From: Pseudomonas fluorescens
Lineage (GTDB): Bacteria; Pseudomonadota; Gammaproteobacteria; Pseudomonadales; Pseudomonadaceae
Direction of reading: 5' to 3'
Length of the DNA stretch: 64,000 nucleotides
Assembly (NCBI RefSeq): GCF_902498065.1
Contig: NZ_CABVIR010000002.1
Coordinates: 372,001 to 436,000 of the forward strand
Shown here: piece by piece, positions 15,146 to 24,860 of the stretch
How the letters are laid out: every line of letters starts with the position of its first letter
Position numbering within the stretch: the first letter of the stretch is position 1
Notes under the pieces: generated by a model
The model's input: the letters and a program-made list of their open reading frames with translations, nothing else
Told to the model about the DNA's origin: nothing
Databases searched by the model: none
Made by a program: the position numbers and the translations under genes

Positions 15146-16652
15146 CGGCAATGGCGCGCTGAGCAGCCGAACGTTTGCGCCAGATACGCAGCAGCGGCAT
15201 CAACAGCATTATCGCCGTCAGTACCCAGCAACCGAACGTGATCGGGCTCGACCAGAGGATCTCCAGCGCACCGTTGGAAATCGACAGGGCGCGACGCAGG
15301 TTCTGCTCCATCAAGCCTCCGAGGATGAAACCCAGCAAGACCGGCGACAACGGGAAGTCCAGCTTGCGCAGGATGTAACCGAAGATGCCAATGCCGATCA
15401 TCAGGAACAGGTCGAACGTGGTGGCGTGCACCGCGTAGACGCCGATCCCGGTGATGATCGCGATCACCGGAACCAGCGCCCAGTTCGGCACGGCGAGGAT
15501 ACGGGTGAAGATGCGGATCATCGGGATGTTGAGGATCACCAGCATGATGTTGGCGACGAACAGGGAGGCGATCAGGCCCCAGACGATGTCGGGTTGCTGC
15601 TGGAACAGCAGCGGACCCGGGGTGATGTTGTACAACGACAGGGCGCCGATCATCACCGCGGTGGTGCCCGAGCCTGGAACGCCGAGTGTCAGCATGGGCA
15701 CCAGTGCACCGCACGCGGCACCGCCAATGGCGGTTTCCGGTGCCGCGAGGCCGCGCATGTCGCCTTGGCCGAACGTGCCTTTGGTACCTGCAATGCGCTT
15801 CTCGGTCATGTAGGCCACGGCGCTGGCAAGGGTCGCGCCGGCACCCGGCAACACGCCCATGATGAAGCCCAGCAGACCGCAACGAATGTTCACCACGAAC
15901 ACCGCCGAGGCTTCCTTGAAGTTGAACATCATGCGGCCGGTGGCTTTTACTGCCTCCTGACCGTGGTGGGTTTTTTCCAGCAGCAGGAGAATTTCACTGA
16001 TGGAGAACAGGCCCAGCACCAACACGACGAACTGAATGCCGTCGGTCAGGTGAATGTTGTCCCCGGTGAAGCGGTAGACACCGCTGTTGGCATCGATGCC
16101 GACCGTCGACAGAAAGAGACCGATCAGCGCTGCGATGAAGGTCTTCAATGGACGATCACCAGCCATGCCGCCGAGACAGACAATCGCGAACACCATCAGC
16201 ACGAAATATTCCGCCGGCCCGAAGGCAATCGCCCATTTCGCCAGCAGCGGAGCGAACAGCACCATGCCGCAAGTGGCGATGAACGCACCGATGAACGAAC
16301 TCCACGCCGACAGCGACAGCGCCACACCGGCCAGGCCTTTGCGGGCCATCGGGTAACCGTCGAGGGTGGTCATGACGGTGGAGGCTTCGCCCGGAATGTT
16401 CAGCAGGATCGAACTGATCCGGCCGCCGTACTCGCAACCCAGATACACCGCAGCCAGCAGAATCAACGCCGACTCCGGTGGCAGCCCAAGGGCAAATGCG
16501 ATCGGGATCAACAGCGCTACGCCGTTGATCGGGCCCAGGCCCGGCAACAAGCCGACAACGGTGCCGATCAAGGTGCCACACAGGGCGGTCACCAGATTGT
16601 ACGGGCTCAGCGCGACGCCGAAACCCTGACCCAAATAGCCAAGAGTATCCAT
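15138..16652 (-). CDS. tctA: Tripartite tricarboxylate transporter, large permease subunit TctA
   Basis: A 504-aa membrane protein with about twelve hydrophobic segments. The conserved TctA features are present: GLLPGLGPINGVALLIPI (residues 38-55), the GCEYGGRISSILLNIPGEA motif (residues 72-90) and the second-half repeat GVLPGAGATLASAVAY near residue 265. With the small membrane subunit TctB and the periplasmic binding protein TctC encoded upstream, it forms a sodium- or proton-driven importer of citrate or a related tricarboxylate. It begins 2 bp from tctB and overlaps the AbrB gene, so all four genes appear to be one operon. Confidence 0.94.
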   Translation of the reverse strand: MDTLGYLGQGFGVALSPYNLVTALCGTLIGTVVGLLPGLGPINGVALLIPIAFALGLPPESALILLAAVYLGCEYGGRISSILLNIPGEASTVMTTLDGYPMARKGLAGVALSLSAWSSFIGAFIATCGMVLFAPLLAKWAIAFGPAEYFVLMVFAIVCLGGMAGDRPLKTFIAALIGLFLSTVGIDANSGVYRFTGDNIHLTDGIQFVVLVLGLFSISEILLLLEKTHHGQEAVKATGRMMFNFKEASAVFVVNIRCGLLGFIMGVLPGAGATLASAVAYMTEKRIAGTKGTFGQGDMRGLAAPETAIGGAACGALVPMLTLGVPGSGTTAVMIGALSLYNITPGPLLFQQQPDIVWGLIASLFVANIMLVILNIPMIRIFTRILAVPNWALVPVIAIITGIGVYAVHATTFDLFLMIGIGIFGYILRKLDFPLSPVLLGFILGGLMEQNLRRALSISNGALEILWSSPITFGCWVLTAIMLLMPLLRIWRKRSAAQRAIADV

Positions 16653-16653
16653 A

Positions 16654-17112
16654 TCAGTTCTCCAGAACGTCGAGCACGCCCAGTGGCAGTGGCACGTCCA
16701 TCAACTTGTCGAACAGCAGGTAAAGACCGATCGCCATCAGGCTGATGATGATCGCGCTGGGCAGCCAGCGGCCGCCGTACAGGCGCGCCATCGGGACGCC
16801 GATCAAAATGCTCGCGGCAATGAACCCGAGTGGTTCGAAAGTGCCCGCGAATACCAGCAACAGCACCACGCAGATGCCGATTTTGGTCAGGGTTTCGCGG
16901 TCCATCGGCGGTTCGTCAGGGTTGTGCTTGATCGGTGCGGGACGGAACACCATGTACAACAGTGCCATGCCCATCAGCCCGAGCATCAGCAGCGGAAACG
17001 CACGAGGACCCACCGGTTCATAAGAAAAGGCCGCTTGGTACGGCCATGCCATCAGTGCCAGACCCACACAGGCCAGTAACAGCACCGACGCAAAAATGCG
17101 TTGTAAGAGCAT
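16654..17112 (-). CDS. tctB: Tripartite tricarboxylate transporter, small membrane subunit TctB
   Basis: A 152-aa protein with four predicted transmembrane helices (about residues 5-27, 38-58, 78-105 and 115-135), the usual size and topology of TctB. The sequence is only weakly conserved in this family, so identification depends on topology and on its place between tctC and tctA. It starts 59 bp after the tctC stop. Confidence 0.9.
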   Translation of the reverse strand: MLLQRIFASVLLLACVGLALMAWPYQAAFSYEPVGPRAFPLLMLGLMGMALLYMVFRPAPIKHNPDEPPMDRETLTKIGICVVLLLVFAGTFEPLGFIAASILIGVPMARLYGGRWLPSAIIISLMAIGLYLLFDKLMDVPLPLGVLDVLEN

Positions 17113-17171
17113 AGGAAACTCCTGTGCCGCAGCCCCGCAGAAAGGGGGCCGCAGCCGCTAGACAGAGGCGA

Positions 17172-18149
17172 TCACTGAATCAGGCCGAACTCTTTGGCCA
17201 GCACTTTGTAGTCCGCGACCTGCTTCTTCACGTAGGTGTCCAGCTCCGGGCCGGTCATGGCGAACGGGAACAGTTCACGCTGATCGCGCAGCTTGGCGAA
17301 CTCAGGTGATACCAGCAGTTTGTCGAAGGCGTCTTTCCACCAGGCGTAGTCTTCATCGCTGACTTTTGGCCCGAGGTAGAAGCCGCGAACCACTGGCCAG
17401 ACGATGTCGTAGCCTTGCTCTTTGGCGGTCGGAATGTCTTTCATTTCCGGCTCGTCCAGGCGTTTCTCGGAGAACACCGCCAGCAGGCGCATGTCGCCGC
17501 TCTGGATGTGCGGCATGGAGTCGGAGATGTCGGTGCTGCCGACCTGGATGTGGCCGCCGAGCAGCGCGGTGGCGATTTCACCGCCGCCTTCGAGGGCGAC
17601 GTAACGCAGATCGCGCGGGTTGATCCCGGCGGCCTTGGCGATCAGTGCGGTTTGCATCCAGTCCTGGCTGCCGACGGTGCCGCCGGAACCGATCACCACT
17701 TTGCTCGGATCTTTCTTCAGCGCCCGAACGAGATCGTCGAGGGTTTTGTAAGGCGAATCGCTTTTCACCGCGATGGCGCCGTAGCTGGTGCCGACGGCGG
17801 CCAGCCAGCGCACGTTGGTTTCATCGAAGCGACCGAACTTGCCCTGGGCCAGGTTCAGCAACGAACCGCTGGACCACGCCACGAGCGTGCCGGCATCGGC
17901 CGGGCGTTGAGCGACCACCGCGTTGTACGCCACCGCGCCGACACCGCCGGGCATGTAGGTCACGCGCATCGGTTTGGTCAGCAGCTTTTCGTTGACCAGC
18001 GCGCTTTGCGCCAGTTTGCAGGTCAGGTCGAAACCGCCGCCAGGCGAGGCCGGGGCGATGCATTCCGGGCGTTTCGGCTCGGCCATCAGTTGGCCGGCAA
18101 ACAGCATGCAGCTGGCGGCGAGGGCGAAACGGCGCAGTGATCGATTCAT
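17172..18149 (-). CDS. tctC: Tripartite tricarboxylate transporter, periplasmic binding protein TctC
   Basis: A 325-aa exported protein. Starting at ATG 18149 gives a proper Sec signal (MNRSLRRFALAASCMLFAGQLMA-E); a longer open frame back to 18233 adds 28 residues in front of the signal and is rejected. The mature start CIAPASPGGGFD is the classic TctC ligand loop, and VIGSGGTVGSQDW and the TDISDSMPHIQSGDMRLLAV segment are also typical. It captures a tricarboxylate in the periplasm for TctAB. It is first in the operon and divergent from the tctDE two-component genes that probably control it. Confidence 0.94.
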   Translation of the reverse strand: MNRSLRRFALAASCMLFAGQLMAEPKRPECIAPASPGGGFDLTCKLAQSALVNEKLLTKPMRVTYMPGGVGAVAYNAVVAQRPADAGTLVAWSSGSLLNLAQGKFGRFDETNVRWLAAVGTSYGAIAVKSDSPYKTLDDLVRALKKDPSKVVIGSGGTVGSQDWMQTALIAKAAGINPRDLRYVALEGGGEIATALLGGHIQVGSTDISDSMPHIQSGDMRLLAVFSEKRLDEPEMKDIPTAKEQGYDIVWPVVRGFYLGPKVSDEDYAWWKDAFDKLLVSPEFAKLRDQRELFPFAMTGPELDTYVKKQVADYKVLAKEFGLIQ

Positions 18150-18539
18150 TGTTGTCTCCACGGGAGTTGTTGTTTTTGGGGATGTTTCAGGTGCGACAGT
18201 TTCGCGTTGCGCAGCCGTTGACGGCGCTGACAAACGTAAACGATGGGAATTGAGAAAAGAGATGATGCGGACAAACCTGAAGCTGTGTGGACAGCATGGC
18301 GACGTACCTCGTTATTGTTCTTATTGGCGAAAACGCATCAAGGCGTTTTTCGGGAGCTACATTTCAAAGCACGGTCGATGGCTTACAGGCGAAACCATCC
18401 GTGGGCCGACTGTAACGGTCGAACCTTTCACTAACCTTTCAGTGGGCTTTCACGGTTTTCGGGCTTCACAGCGGCGGATGCGGCTGTAAACTCCGCGCCA
18501 AAGAATGGCGTCGAACATCCCTGAATGAGGTAAAGATCC
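18150..18539. promoter_or_regulatory. Divergent control region between tctC and tctD
   Basis: This 390-bp gap separates the transporter operon (minus) from the two-component genes (plus). In related systems TctD activates the transporter promoter here. I see AT-rich stretches near 18230-18270 and 18310-18330 but no motif I can name as a TctD site, and no gene. Confidence 0.5.
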
Positions 18540-19211
18540 ATGCGTGTTCTGCTCGTCGAAGACCATCTGCAACTCGCCGACAGTGTCGCCCAGGCGCTCA
18601 AGAGCACCGGGCTGACCGTGGATGTGCTGCATGACGGAGTGGCTGCCGACCTGGCGTTGAGTAGCGAGGAATACGCGATGGCGATCCTCGACGTCGGCCT
18701 GCCGCGCATGGATGGTTTCGAAGTGCTGGCGCGCCTGCGGGCTCGGGGCAAGAACTTGCCGGTGCTGATGTTGACCGCGCGCAGCGATGTCAAGGACCGG
18801 GTCCATGGCTTGAACCTTGGCGCTGACGATTACCTGGCCAAGCCTTTCGAACTGACCGAACTCGAAGCCCGGGTCAAAGCCTTGCTGCGCCGCAGCGTGC
18901 TTGGCGGCGAGCGCCAGCAGACCTGCGGCGTACTGGCTTACGATCTGGACACCCGGCGCTTCACCCTTGGCGAAGAATTGCTGACCCTGACCTCCCGCGA
19001 ACAAGCGGTGCTCGAAGCGCTGATAGCGCGTCCCGGTCGGGTGATGAGCAAGGAGCAACTGGCTGCCCAGGTGTTCGGTCTGGACGAAGAAGCCAGTCCC
19101 GACGCCATCGAAATCTACGTCCACCGCTTGCGCAAGAAACTCGACGGCCAACCGGTCGCGATCGTGACCTTCCGCGGTCTCGGCTATTTGCTGGAAAGCC
19201 GCGATGCATAA
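18540..19211 (+). CDS. tctD: Two-component response regulator TctD (OmpR family)
   Basis: A 223-aa cytoplasmic regulator. The receiver domain has the acidic pair ED at 7-8, the phospho-acceptor Asp-51 (ILDVGLPRMDGFEVL), Thr in MLTARSD near residue 79 and the conserved Lys in AKPFEL near 101. Residues 130-220 are a winged-helix trans_reg_C domain (SREQAVLEALIARPGRVMSKEQL). It overlaps the start of its sensor kinase by 8 bp. Position opposite tctCBA identifies it as the tricarboxylate-responsive TctD rather than another OmpR-type regulator; that step is inference from context. Confidence 0.92.
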   Translation: MRVLLVEDHLQLADSVAQALKSTGLTVDVLHDGVAADLALSSEEYAMAILDVGLPRMDGFEVLARLRARGKNLPVLMLTARSDVKDRVHGLNLGADDYLAKPFELTELEARVKALLRRSVLGGERQQTCGVLAYDLDTRRFTLGEELLTLTSREQAVLEALIARPGRVMSKEQLAAQVFGLDEEASPDAIEIYVHRLRKKLDGQPVAIVTFRGLGYLLESRDA

Positions 19212-20592
19212 GCCCAGCAGCCTGCGCTGGCGGTTGCTGTGGAACCTCGCGTTGTTGTTGGTGGTGTTGATGCTGGCCAGTGGTTTGAGCGCGTACTGGA
19301 ACGGGCGCGAGGCCGCCGACACCGCGTACGACCGAACCTTGCTGGCCTCGGCACGAACCATTGCCGCCGGGGTGTCCCAGCGCGATGGCAGTCTGAGCGC
19401 CGACGTCCCCTACGTGGCCCTCGATACCTTCGCCTACGACAGCGCAGGGCGGATTTTCTATCTGGTCAATGACATCAATCAGAAGTTGATCTCCGGTTAC
19501 GAAAACCTGCCGCCACCGCCGCCGGGCACGCCGCGCACCGATGACTATCCGGCGCTCGCACGTTTCTACAACGCGACGTATCAGGGGCAGAACGTGCGGG
19601 TGGTGAGTCTGCTCAAACCTGTGAGCGAGCCGAACATGAACGGCATGGCGGAAATCCGCGTGGCGGAAACCGATGAAGCGCGGGTCAGCATGGCCCGTAG
19701 CCTGGCGGCGGACACGTTGCTGCGACTGGGCATGCTGGCGGTCGGCGCGTTGCTGATGGTGTGGTTTGCGGTGAGTGCAGCGTTGCGTCCATTGGAGCGT
19801 TTGCGTACAGCGGTGGAGGAGCGGCAGTCCGACGATCTGCGGCCGCTGCCGTTGGTGGAAGTGCAGCATGAATTGTGGCCGCTGGTGCGCGCCCTCAATC
19901 ACTTTACCGAACGCCTGCGCGGGCAGTTTGAGCGGCAGGCGCAATTCATCGCCGATGCCGCCCATGAACTGCGCACGCCACTGGCGGCGCTCAAGGCCCG
20001 GCTTGAGCTAGGCCTGCGCTCGACCGAGCCCGAGACCTGGCGCAACACATTGGAAACGGCGGCCCAGGGCACGGACCGCTTGACCCATCTGGCCAATCAA
20101 TTGCTCTCGTTGGCGCGGGTCGAGAACGGTGCCCGGGCAATCGCCGAGGGCGGTGCGCAATTACTCGATCTGAGTCAGCTGGCCCGGGAACTGGGCATGG
20201 CGATGGCGCCGCTGGCCCATGCCCGTGGCGTGGCGCTGGCGCTGGAGGCCGACGAGCCGGTGTGGCTGCGCGGTGAGCCGACGCTGTTGAACGAGCTATT
20301 GAGCAATCTGGTGGACAACGCGCTGGCCCATACGCCGCCCGGCGGCAATGTGATCCTGCGGGTCTCGGCGCCAGCGGTGCTGGAAGTCGAGGATGATGGT
20401 CCGGGGATTCCGCTTGAAGAACGTGATCGGGTGTTCGAGCGCTTCTATCGTCGCAACCAGCAGGTGGCCGGGTCGGGGTTGGGGCTGGCGATTGTCGGCG
20501 AGATCTGCCGCGCGCACCTGGCACAGATCAGCCTGCACGATGGCGAGCAGGCGGGGTTGAAGGTGCGGGTGAGTTTTATCGCGGGGGAGTGA
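19204..20592 (+). CDS. tctE: Sensor histidine kinase TctE
   Basis: A 462-aa inner-membrane kinase. A first transmembrane helix (about 10-32), a periplasmic domain of some 130 residues and a second helix (about 175-197) are followed by a HAMP-like linker and the HisKA motif FIADAAHELRTPLAALKARL with the phospho-accepting His near residue 258. The ATPase domain shows the N box NELLSNLVDNALAHT, G1 VEDDGPGIP, the F box FERFYR and G2 GSGLGLAIV. It presumably senses external citrate or another tricarboxylate and phosphorylates TctD; the 8-bp overlap with tctD fits coupled synthesis. Confidence 0.92.
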   Translation: MHKPSSLRWRLLWNLALLLVVLMLASGLSAYWNGREAADTAYDRTLLASARTIAAGVSQRDGSLSADVPYVALDTFAYDSAGRIFYLVNDINQKLISGYENLPPPPPGTPRTDDYPALARFYNATYQGQNVRVVSLLKPVSEPNMNGMAEIRVAETDEARVSMARSLAADTLLRLGMLAVGALLMVWFAVSAALRPLERLRTAVEERQSDDLRPLPLVEVQHELWPLVRALNHFTERLRGQFERQAQFIADAAHELRTPLAALKARLELGLRSTEPETWRNTLETAAQGTDRLTHLANQLLSLARVENGARAIAEGGAQLLDLSQLARELGMAMAPLAHARGVALALEADEPVWLRGEPTLLNELLSNLVDNALAHTPPGGNVILRVSAPAVLEVEDDGPGIPLEERDRVFERFYRRNQQVAGSGLGLAIVGEICRAHLAQISLHDGEQAGLKVRVSFIAGE

Positions 20593-20634
20593 TGGCTGTG
20601 CTGCCAGTTCGCGATGGGGGAGGCGCGGTTTCAA

Positions 20635-21456
20635 TCAGTAAAACATCGACCGCGACTCTTCCAGATCCCTGCACATCGCCTCATTCTCCGGGTCGATTCC
20701 CAACTTTTTGAAGGCCGGTACGTTGAGCGGGTCGATACGGGCGATGGGATGGTCGGTGTCCTTGTGGCAATACAAGCTGGCCACTTGCACCAGATCCACA
20801 TAGTCGACGCGCTCGGACTCACGCTTGAAGTCCAGATACAGCCCCGGCACCTGTACCAGCATTTCCGGAAATTCCCAGACCCGGAGCAATTTGTCGCCCA
20901 GCAGCGGGTGAATCTGGTCGATCACATGGTTCAGGCTGACCGAGTCCGACAACAGTTCGTAGTGGTCCTCGGCGTAGGTCAGGATCGGCAGTACGCCAAT
21001 CTGATGTACCAGTCCGCCCAGCGCGGCCTGATCGGGTTTGAGCTGCGTGTAACTGCGGCACAGCGCATAGCTGACCCCGGCGATTTCCAGGCTTTTGCGC
21101 CAGACATCGCGCATCTTTTTTTCCACCACGTCAGAGCGCGCATGGAAAATCTGTTCCATGACCAGGCCGATGGCCAGGTTGCTGCTGTAGTTGACGCCCA
21201 GGCGCGTGATTGCCGTGTGCAAGTCAGTGACTTCCTGGGTCGCACGCAGCAGCGGGCTATTGACCACTTTGATCAGGCGCGCCGACAGCGCCGTATCGCG
21301 GCCAATCACTTTACTCAGGGTGCTGACACTGATTTCCGGGTCTTCAGCGGCCTTGCGAATCTGCAGAGCCACTTCCGGTAACGTTGGCAGAACCAGGTCA
21401 TCGTTATCGATGGCCTCAACCAAATCCTGTTGGACCTTATCCGCCAAATCGCTCAT
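20635..21456 (-). CDS. HDOD domain protein
   Basis: A 273-aa cytoplasmic protein. Residues 20-215 form an HDOD domain (LPTLPEVALQIRKAAEDPEISVSTLSKVIGRDTALSARLIKVVNSPL), which is related to HD phosphohydrolases but usually lacks metal-binding residues and acts as a signalling or scaffold domain. No partner domain (GGDEF, EAL, kinase) is fused. It starts 37 bp downstream of the ygfZ stop on the same strand, so it may share that transcript. Its specific role is not known from sequence. Confidence 0.85.
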   Translation of the reverse strand: MSDLADKVQQDLVEAIDNDDLVLPTLPEVALQIRKAAEDPEISVSTLSKVIGRDTALSARLIKVVNSPLLRATQEVTDLHTAITRLGVNYSSNLAIGLVMEQIFHARSDVVEKKMRDVWRKSLEIAGVSYALCRSYTQLKPDQAALGGLVHQIGVLPILTYAEDHYELLSDSVSLNHVIDQIHPLLGDKLLRVWEFPEMLVQVPGLYLDFKRESERVDYVDLVQVASLYCHKDTDHPIARIDPLNVPAFKKLGIDPENEAMCRDLEESRSMFY

Positions 21457-21492
21457 TTCTTTTCTCTAGGGTGTTGCAAACAGGTACTGCTG

Positions 21493-22434
21493 TTAACGCT
21501 GGATTTCGCGATCGCGATCCAGTTCATAAGGCAGATCAAGCAGGTGCAGGGCTTGCCCTTCGAGCGCGCCCAGATGGACATCGCCACCGTCCGCAGCTTC
21601 GGCTTGCAGGACTGCCAGGAGTTCAATGTTTTGCTCCGCGCGTGCGGCAATCACCACTTCGCCGATGGAACTGCCGTGTGTCGGGGAAAACAACGGTGTG
21701 CCGGGCTCAGGCAATGCATCGGCGTCCAGCTTCAGACGATACAAGCGACGCTTGAGTTTGCCCAGATACTGCATCCGCGCAACGATTTCCTGGCCGGTGT
21801 AGCAACCTTTCTTGAAACTCACGCCGCCGACGGCTTGCAGATTGAGCATCTGCGGGATGAACAATTCGCGTGTGCCCGGCATGACCTGGCCGATCCCTGC
21901 GCGGATCTGGCCCAGCAGCCATTGATTGAGGTCGCCTTCGGCCAGCAGGGCAGACAGCTGGCCCTTGACGACATCGGCCTGATCGGCGCTGACCCAGAGT
22001 TCGGCACGGTCCGGCGAAACGCGGATAGCGATCAGTTGGTCATGGCGCGCAACGCTGTCGGTGTCTGCCGGCAACGCAAGTCCCAGGCTGCCGAGTGCGG
22101 CATCGCCATGGTCAACGCCGAACCGGACCCAGGCAGCGCTTTCATCGGTCAATTTCGACTTGGAGAACACGGCGTACTTTTTCAGATCCGCCAGTTGCGG
22201 CTCCAGCAGCTCGGTGGCCATGGCCATGAGCACGCCATCACCTTGCAGCAGAATGCGGAAGCTCGATTGCATCCGGCCCTTCTGGGTGCAGCGCGCGCCG
22301 AGGCTGGCCTGGGTGTCGCTCAGGTAATTGAGGTTGCAGGTCAACTGGCCTTGCAAGAATTTGCCGGCATCAGCGCCGCGGACCGCGAGAACGCCTTCGT
22401 GAGACAGGGTGCAGAAAAAAGCAGAATCGGCCAT
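21493..22434 (-). CDS. ygfZ: Folate-binding protein YgfZ (iron-sulfur cluster maintenance)
   Basis: A 313-aa cytoplasmic protein of the GcvT-like folate-binding family. The diagnostic K-G-C-Y-x-G-Q-E motif is present as KKGCYTGQEIVARM near residue 212. YgfZ uses a folate to help assemble or repair certain Fe-S enzymes, including the tRNA-modifying MiaB. It is divergently placed to sdhE, as in many gammaproteobacteria, which fits a shared theme of respiratory and Fe-S enzyme maturation. The start MADSAFFCTLSHEGVLAVRG matches the family. Confidence 0.93.
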   Translation of the reverse strand: MADSAFFCTLSHEGVLAVRGADAGKFLQGQLTCNLNYLSDTQASLGARCTQKGRMQSSFRILLQGDGVLMAMATELLEPQLADLKKYAVFSKSKLTDESAAWVRFGVDHGDAALGSLGLALPADTDSVARHDQLIAIRVSPDRAELWVSADQADVVKGQLSALLAEGDLNQWLLGQIRAGIGQVMPGTRELFIPQMLNLQAVGGVSFKKGCYTGQEIVARMQYLGKLKRRLYRLKLDADALPEPGTPLFSPTHGSSIGEVVIAARAEQNIELLAVLQAEAADGGDVHLGALEGQALHLLDLPYELDRDREIQR

Positions 22435-22554
22435 GGGACATCGCAGGTTAAAAGAGTCTGGGGGACATCATAAGGGGGCGCCCATGAAATGGGTAGTTCA
22501 CAAAAGTTCGGCACTGCCCGACCAAAGCCGACTGTTCGATGATGTCGGGGGCTG

Positions 22555-22560
22555 TATACT
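22555..22560 (+). promoter_or_regulatory. Probable -10 element of sdhE
   Basis: TATACT lies 24 bp upstream of the sdhE start and just before its AGGAG site. No good -35 hexamer is seen at the usual distance, so the assignment is tentative. Confidence 0.4.
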
Positions 22561-22584
22561 TGCCGCCTATTTGAGGAGCGCTCC

Positions 22585-22839
22585 ATGGTCGAAGATGTAG
22601 AACTGAATCGCCTCTACTGGCACAGCCGCCGCGGCATGCTTGAACTTGACGTGTTGCTGGTGCCGTTCGTGAAAGAGGTCTACCCGCACCTCAATGATGT
22701 CGACCGTGATTGCTACCGCAAGCTGCTCGAATGCGAAGATCAGGACATGTTCGGCTGGTTCATGGAACGCGCCGAATCGGAAGACCCTGAGCTGCAGCGC
22801 ATGGTTCGCATGATCCTGGATCGTGTCCAGCCCAAGTAA
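22585..22839 (+). CDS. sdhE: Succinate dehydrogenase FAD assembly factor SdhE
   Basis: An 84-aa cytoplasmic protein of the Sdh5/SdhE family. The signature RGMLELD (here [18 protein letters not shown], residues 7-24) that contacts the flavoprotein is intact, and length matches the family (80-90 aa). It promotes covalent attachment of FAD to SdhA and FrdA. AGGAG precedes the ATG by 7 nt. The next gene, ygfX, begins inside its last codons, as in enterobacteria. Confidence 0.95.
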   Translation: MVEDVELNRLYWHSRRGMLELDVLLVPFVKEVYPHLNDVDRDCYRKLLECEDQDMFGWFMERAESEDPELQRMVRMILDRVQPK

Positions 22840-23275
22840 TGCGTTCGAATGCCGCTGGCATGCCTCACGGCAGTTGCTGGCGGCGTATCTGTTGGCCCAG
22901 CTGTTCGCGCTGGGTGCGTTGTTTCTTCTCTCTATGCCGGTCTGGGCCAGTCTGCTCGGCGTTGTGCTGTGCGTCGCTCATGGTGTTTGGGCACTGCCGC
23001 GACAGATTTTGCTGACACACCCACAGGCGTTTCGCGGCTTGCGTCGCGATGCGGATGGCTGGCAGTTGTGGAATCAGGCGGCGGGTTGGCAGGCGGTTCA
23101 GCTACGGCCGGACAGCCTGGCACTGCCGCTGGTCGTGGTCCTGCGTTTTCGCCTGCAGGGCGAGCGTCGGGTTCGGGCGATCTGCGTGCCCCGGGATTCG
23201 CAGGCGGCGGATGTGCACCGACGCCTGCGGGTTCGGCTCGCGTTCAGTCGGCGTAGGTGGGCGGCACCAGAATAG
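22823..23275 (+). CDS. ygfX: YgfX (CptA-like) small membrane protein
   Basis: A 150-aa protein that starts at GTG 22823, overlapping sdhE by 17 bp; the resulting N-terminus [23 protein letters not shown] matches the YgfX family. Two hydrophobic helices occupy residues 16-35 and 38-58, and a soluble C-terminal half contains [22 protein letters not shown]. In E. coli YgfX has been described as a membrane protein paired with SdhE/YgfY and proposed as an inhibitor of cell-division and cytoskeletal proteins, but its role in Pseudomonas is unsettled. Its 3' end overlaps the 3' end of nadB on the other strand by 32 bp. Confidence 0.85.
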   Translation: MSSPSNAFECRWHASRQLLAAYLLAQLFALGALFLLSMPVWASLLGVVLCVAHGVWALPRQILLTHPQAFRGLRRDADGWQLWNQAAGWQAVQLRPDSLALPLVVVLRFRLQGERRVRAICVPRDSQAADVHRRLRVRLAFSRRRWAAPE

Positions 23276-24860
23276 TGTCCAGCGCCACCGGCAGCAGGTT
23301 CGGGTAGTCGAGGGTGTAATGCAGGCCGCGACTTTCCTTGCGTTCCATGGCTGACTGGATCATCAGTTCTGCCACTTGGGCCAGGTTACGCAGCTCGATC
23401 AAATCCCGGCTGACCTTGTAGTTGCTGTAGAACTCGTCGATTTCGTCGAGCAACAGCCGCACGCGATGCTGTGCTCGTTGCAGGCGTTTGTTGGTGCGCA
23501 CGATGCCGACGTAATCCCACATGAATCGCCGCAGTTCATCCCAGTTGTGCGCAATGATCACGTCTTCGTCCGAGTCGGTGACCTGGCTGGCATCCCAGAC
23601 GGGCAGGGCGATCGGAATCGAAACTTGCGGCAGTTGCTCCAGAATGTCCGCTGCCGCGGAGCGCGCGTAAACGAAACACTCAAGCAACGAGTTGCTGGCC
23701 ATGCGGTTGGCACCATGCAGGCCGGTGAAACTGGTTTCGCCAATGGCATACAGCCCCGGCACGTCGGTGCGGCCTTGCTGATCTACCATCACGCCGCCGC
23801 AGGTGTAGTGCGCTGCGGGAACCACTGGAATCGGTTGCTTGGTGATGTCGATGGAAAACTCCAGGCAGCGCTCGTACACCGTCGGGAAGTGCGTCTTGAT
23901 GAACGCTTCCGGCTTGTGACTGATGTCCAGATAAACGCAATCGACACCGAGGCGCTTCATTTCGTGGTCGATGGCCCGGGCAACAATATCCCGTGGCGCC
24001 AGTTCGGCGCGCGGGTCGAAACGTTGCATGAAGCGTTCGCCATTGGGCAGTTTCAGGTGTGCACCTTCGCCGCGCAGGGCTTCGGTGATCAGGAAACTCT
24101 TGGCTTGAGGGTGATACAGGCACGTCGGGTGAAACTGGTTGAATTCCAGGTTCGCCACCCGGCAACCCGAACGCCAGGCCATGGCGATGCCATCACCGCA
24201 GGCGCCGTCGGGGTTGCTGGTATAGAGGTAGACCTTGGCGGCACCGCCGGACGCGAGGATCACGAAACGTGCGCCGTAGGTGTCGACTTCTCCAGTGCCG
24301 CGGTTGAGCACGTAGGCGCCGAGGCAGCGGTCGCCTTCAAGACCCAGGCGCTTCTCGGTGATCAGATCGACGGCGACCCGTTGTTCCAGCAACTCGATGT
24401 TGGGCCGTTGTCTGGCTTTGTCGAGCAGGGTTCTGAAAATCGCTGCGCCGGTGGCATCGGCGGCGTGAATGATGCGCCGATGGCTGTGACCGCCTTCACG
24501 GGTCAGGTGAAACTCGAAACCACCGTCTTCGGTGCCGGATTGTTCATCGCGGGTGAACGGCACGCCTTGATCGATCAGCCATTGGATGGCTTCTTTGCTG
24601 TGCTCGACGGTGAAGCGCACGGCGTCTTCGTGGCACAGGCCGCCACCAGCGTTGAGGGTGTCATCGACGTGGGACTCAACTGTATCGGTGTCGTCCAGAA
24701 CGGCAGCGACACCGCCCTGGGCCCAGAATGTCGAGCCGTTGGCGAGGTCGCCTTTGCTCAGTACGGCGATACGCAAATGATCGGGCAAGGTCAGCGCAAG
24801 GCTCAAACCGGCAGCACCGCTGCCAATCACCAGAACATCGTGTTGAAACTGTTGGCTCAT
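23244..24860 (-). CDS. nadB: L-aspartate oxidase
   Basis: A 538-aa flavoenzyme that oxidises aspartate to iminoaspartate for quinolinate synthase in NAD synthesis. The FAD-binding [13 protein letters not shown] is at residues 11-23, and the substrate/FAD region [19 protein letters not shown] and the [15 protein letters not shown] [13 protein letters not shown] segment are intact, as is [29 protein letters not shown] 24860 is preceded by a GGAATCC-type site; an upstream in-frame extension to 24935 adds 25 residues unlike the family and is rejected. It is divergent from algU, as in other pseudomonads, and convergent with ygfX with overlapping 3' ends. Confidence 0.96.
   Translation of the reverse strand: MSQQFQHDVLVIGSGAAGLSLALTLPDHLRIAVLSKGDLANGSTFWAQGGVAAVLDDTDTVESHVDDTLNAGGGLCHEDAVRFTVEHSKEAIQWLIDQGVPFTRDEQSGTEDGGFEFHLTREGGHSHRRIIHAADATGAAIFRTLLDKARQRPNIELLEQRVAVDLITEKRLGLEGDRCLGAYVLNRGTGEVDTYGARFVILASGGAAKVYLYTSNPDGACGDGIAMAWRSGCRVANLEFNQFHPTCLYHPQAKSFLITEALRGEGAHLKLPNGERFMQRFDPRAELAPRDIVARAIDHEMKRLGVDCVYLDISHKPEAFIKTHFPTVYERCLEFSIDITKQPIPVVPAAHYTCGGVMVDQQGRTDVPGLYAIGETSFTGLHGANRMASNSLLECFVYARSAAADILEQLPQVSIPIALPVWDASQVTDSDEDVIIAHNWDELRRFMWDYVGIVRTNKRLQRAQHRVRLLLDEIDEFYSNYKVSRDLIELRNLAQVAELMIQSAMERKESRGLHYTLDYPNLLPVALDTILVPPTYAD

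Noticed and set aside
15123..16745. 540-codon plus-strand open frame over tctA
   Set aside because: Antisense shadow of tctA; residues are dominated by Gln, Arg, His and Asp with no domain resemblance.
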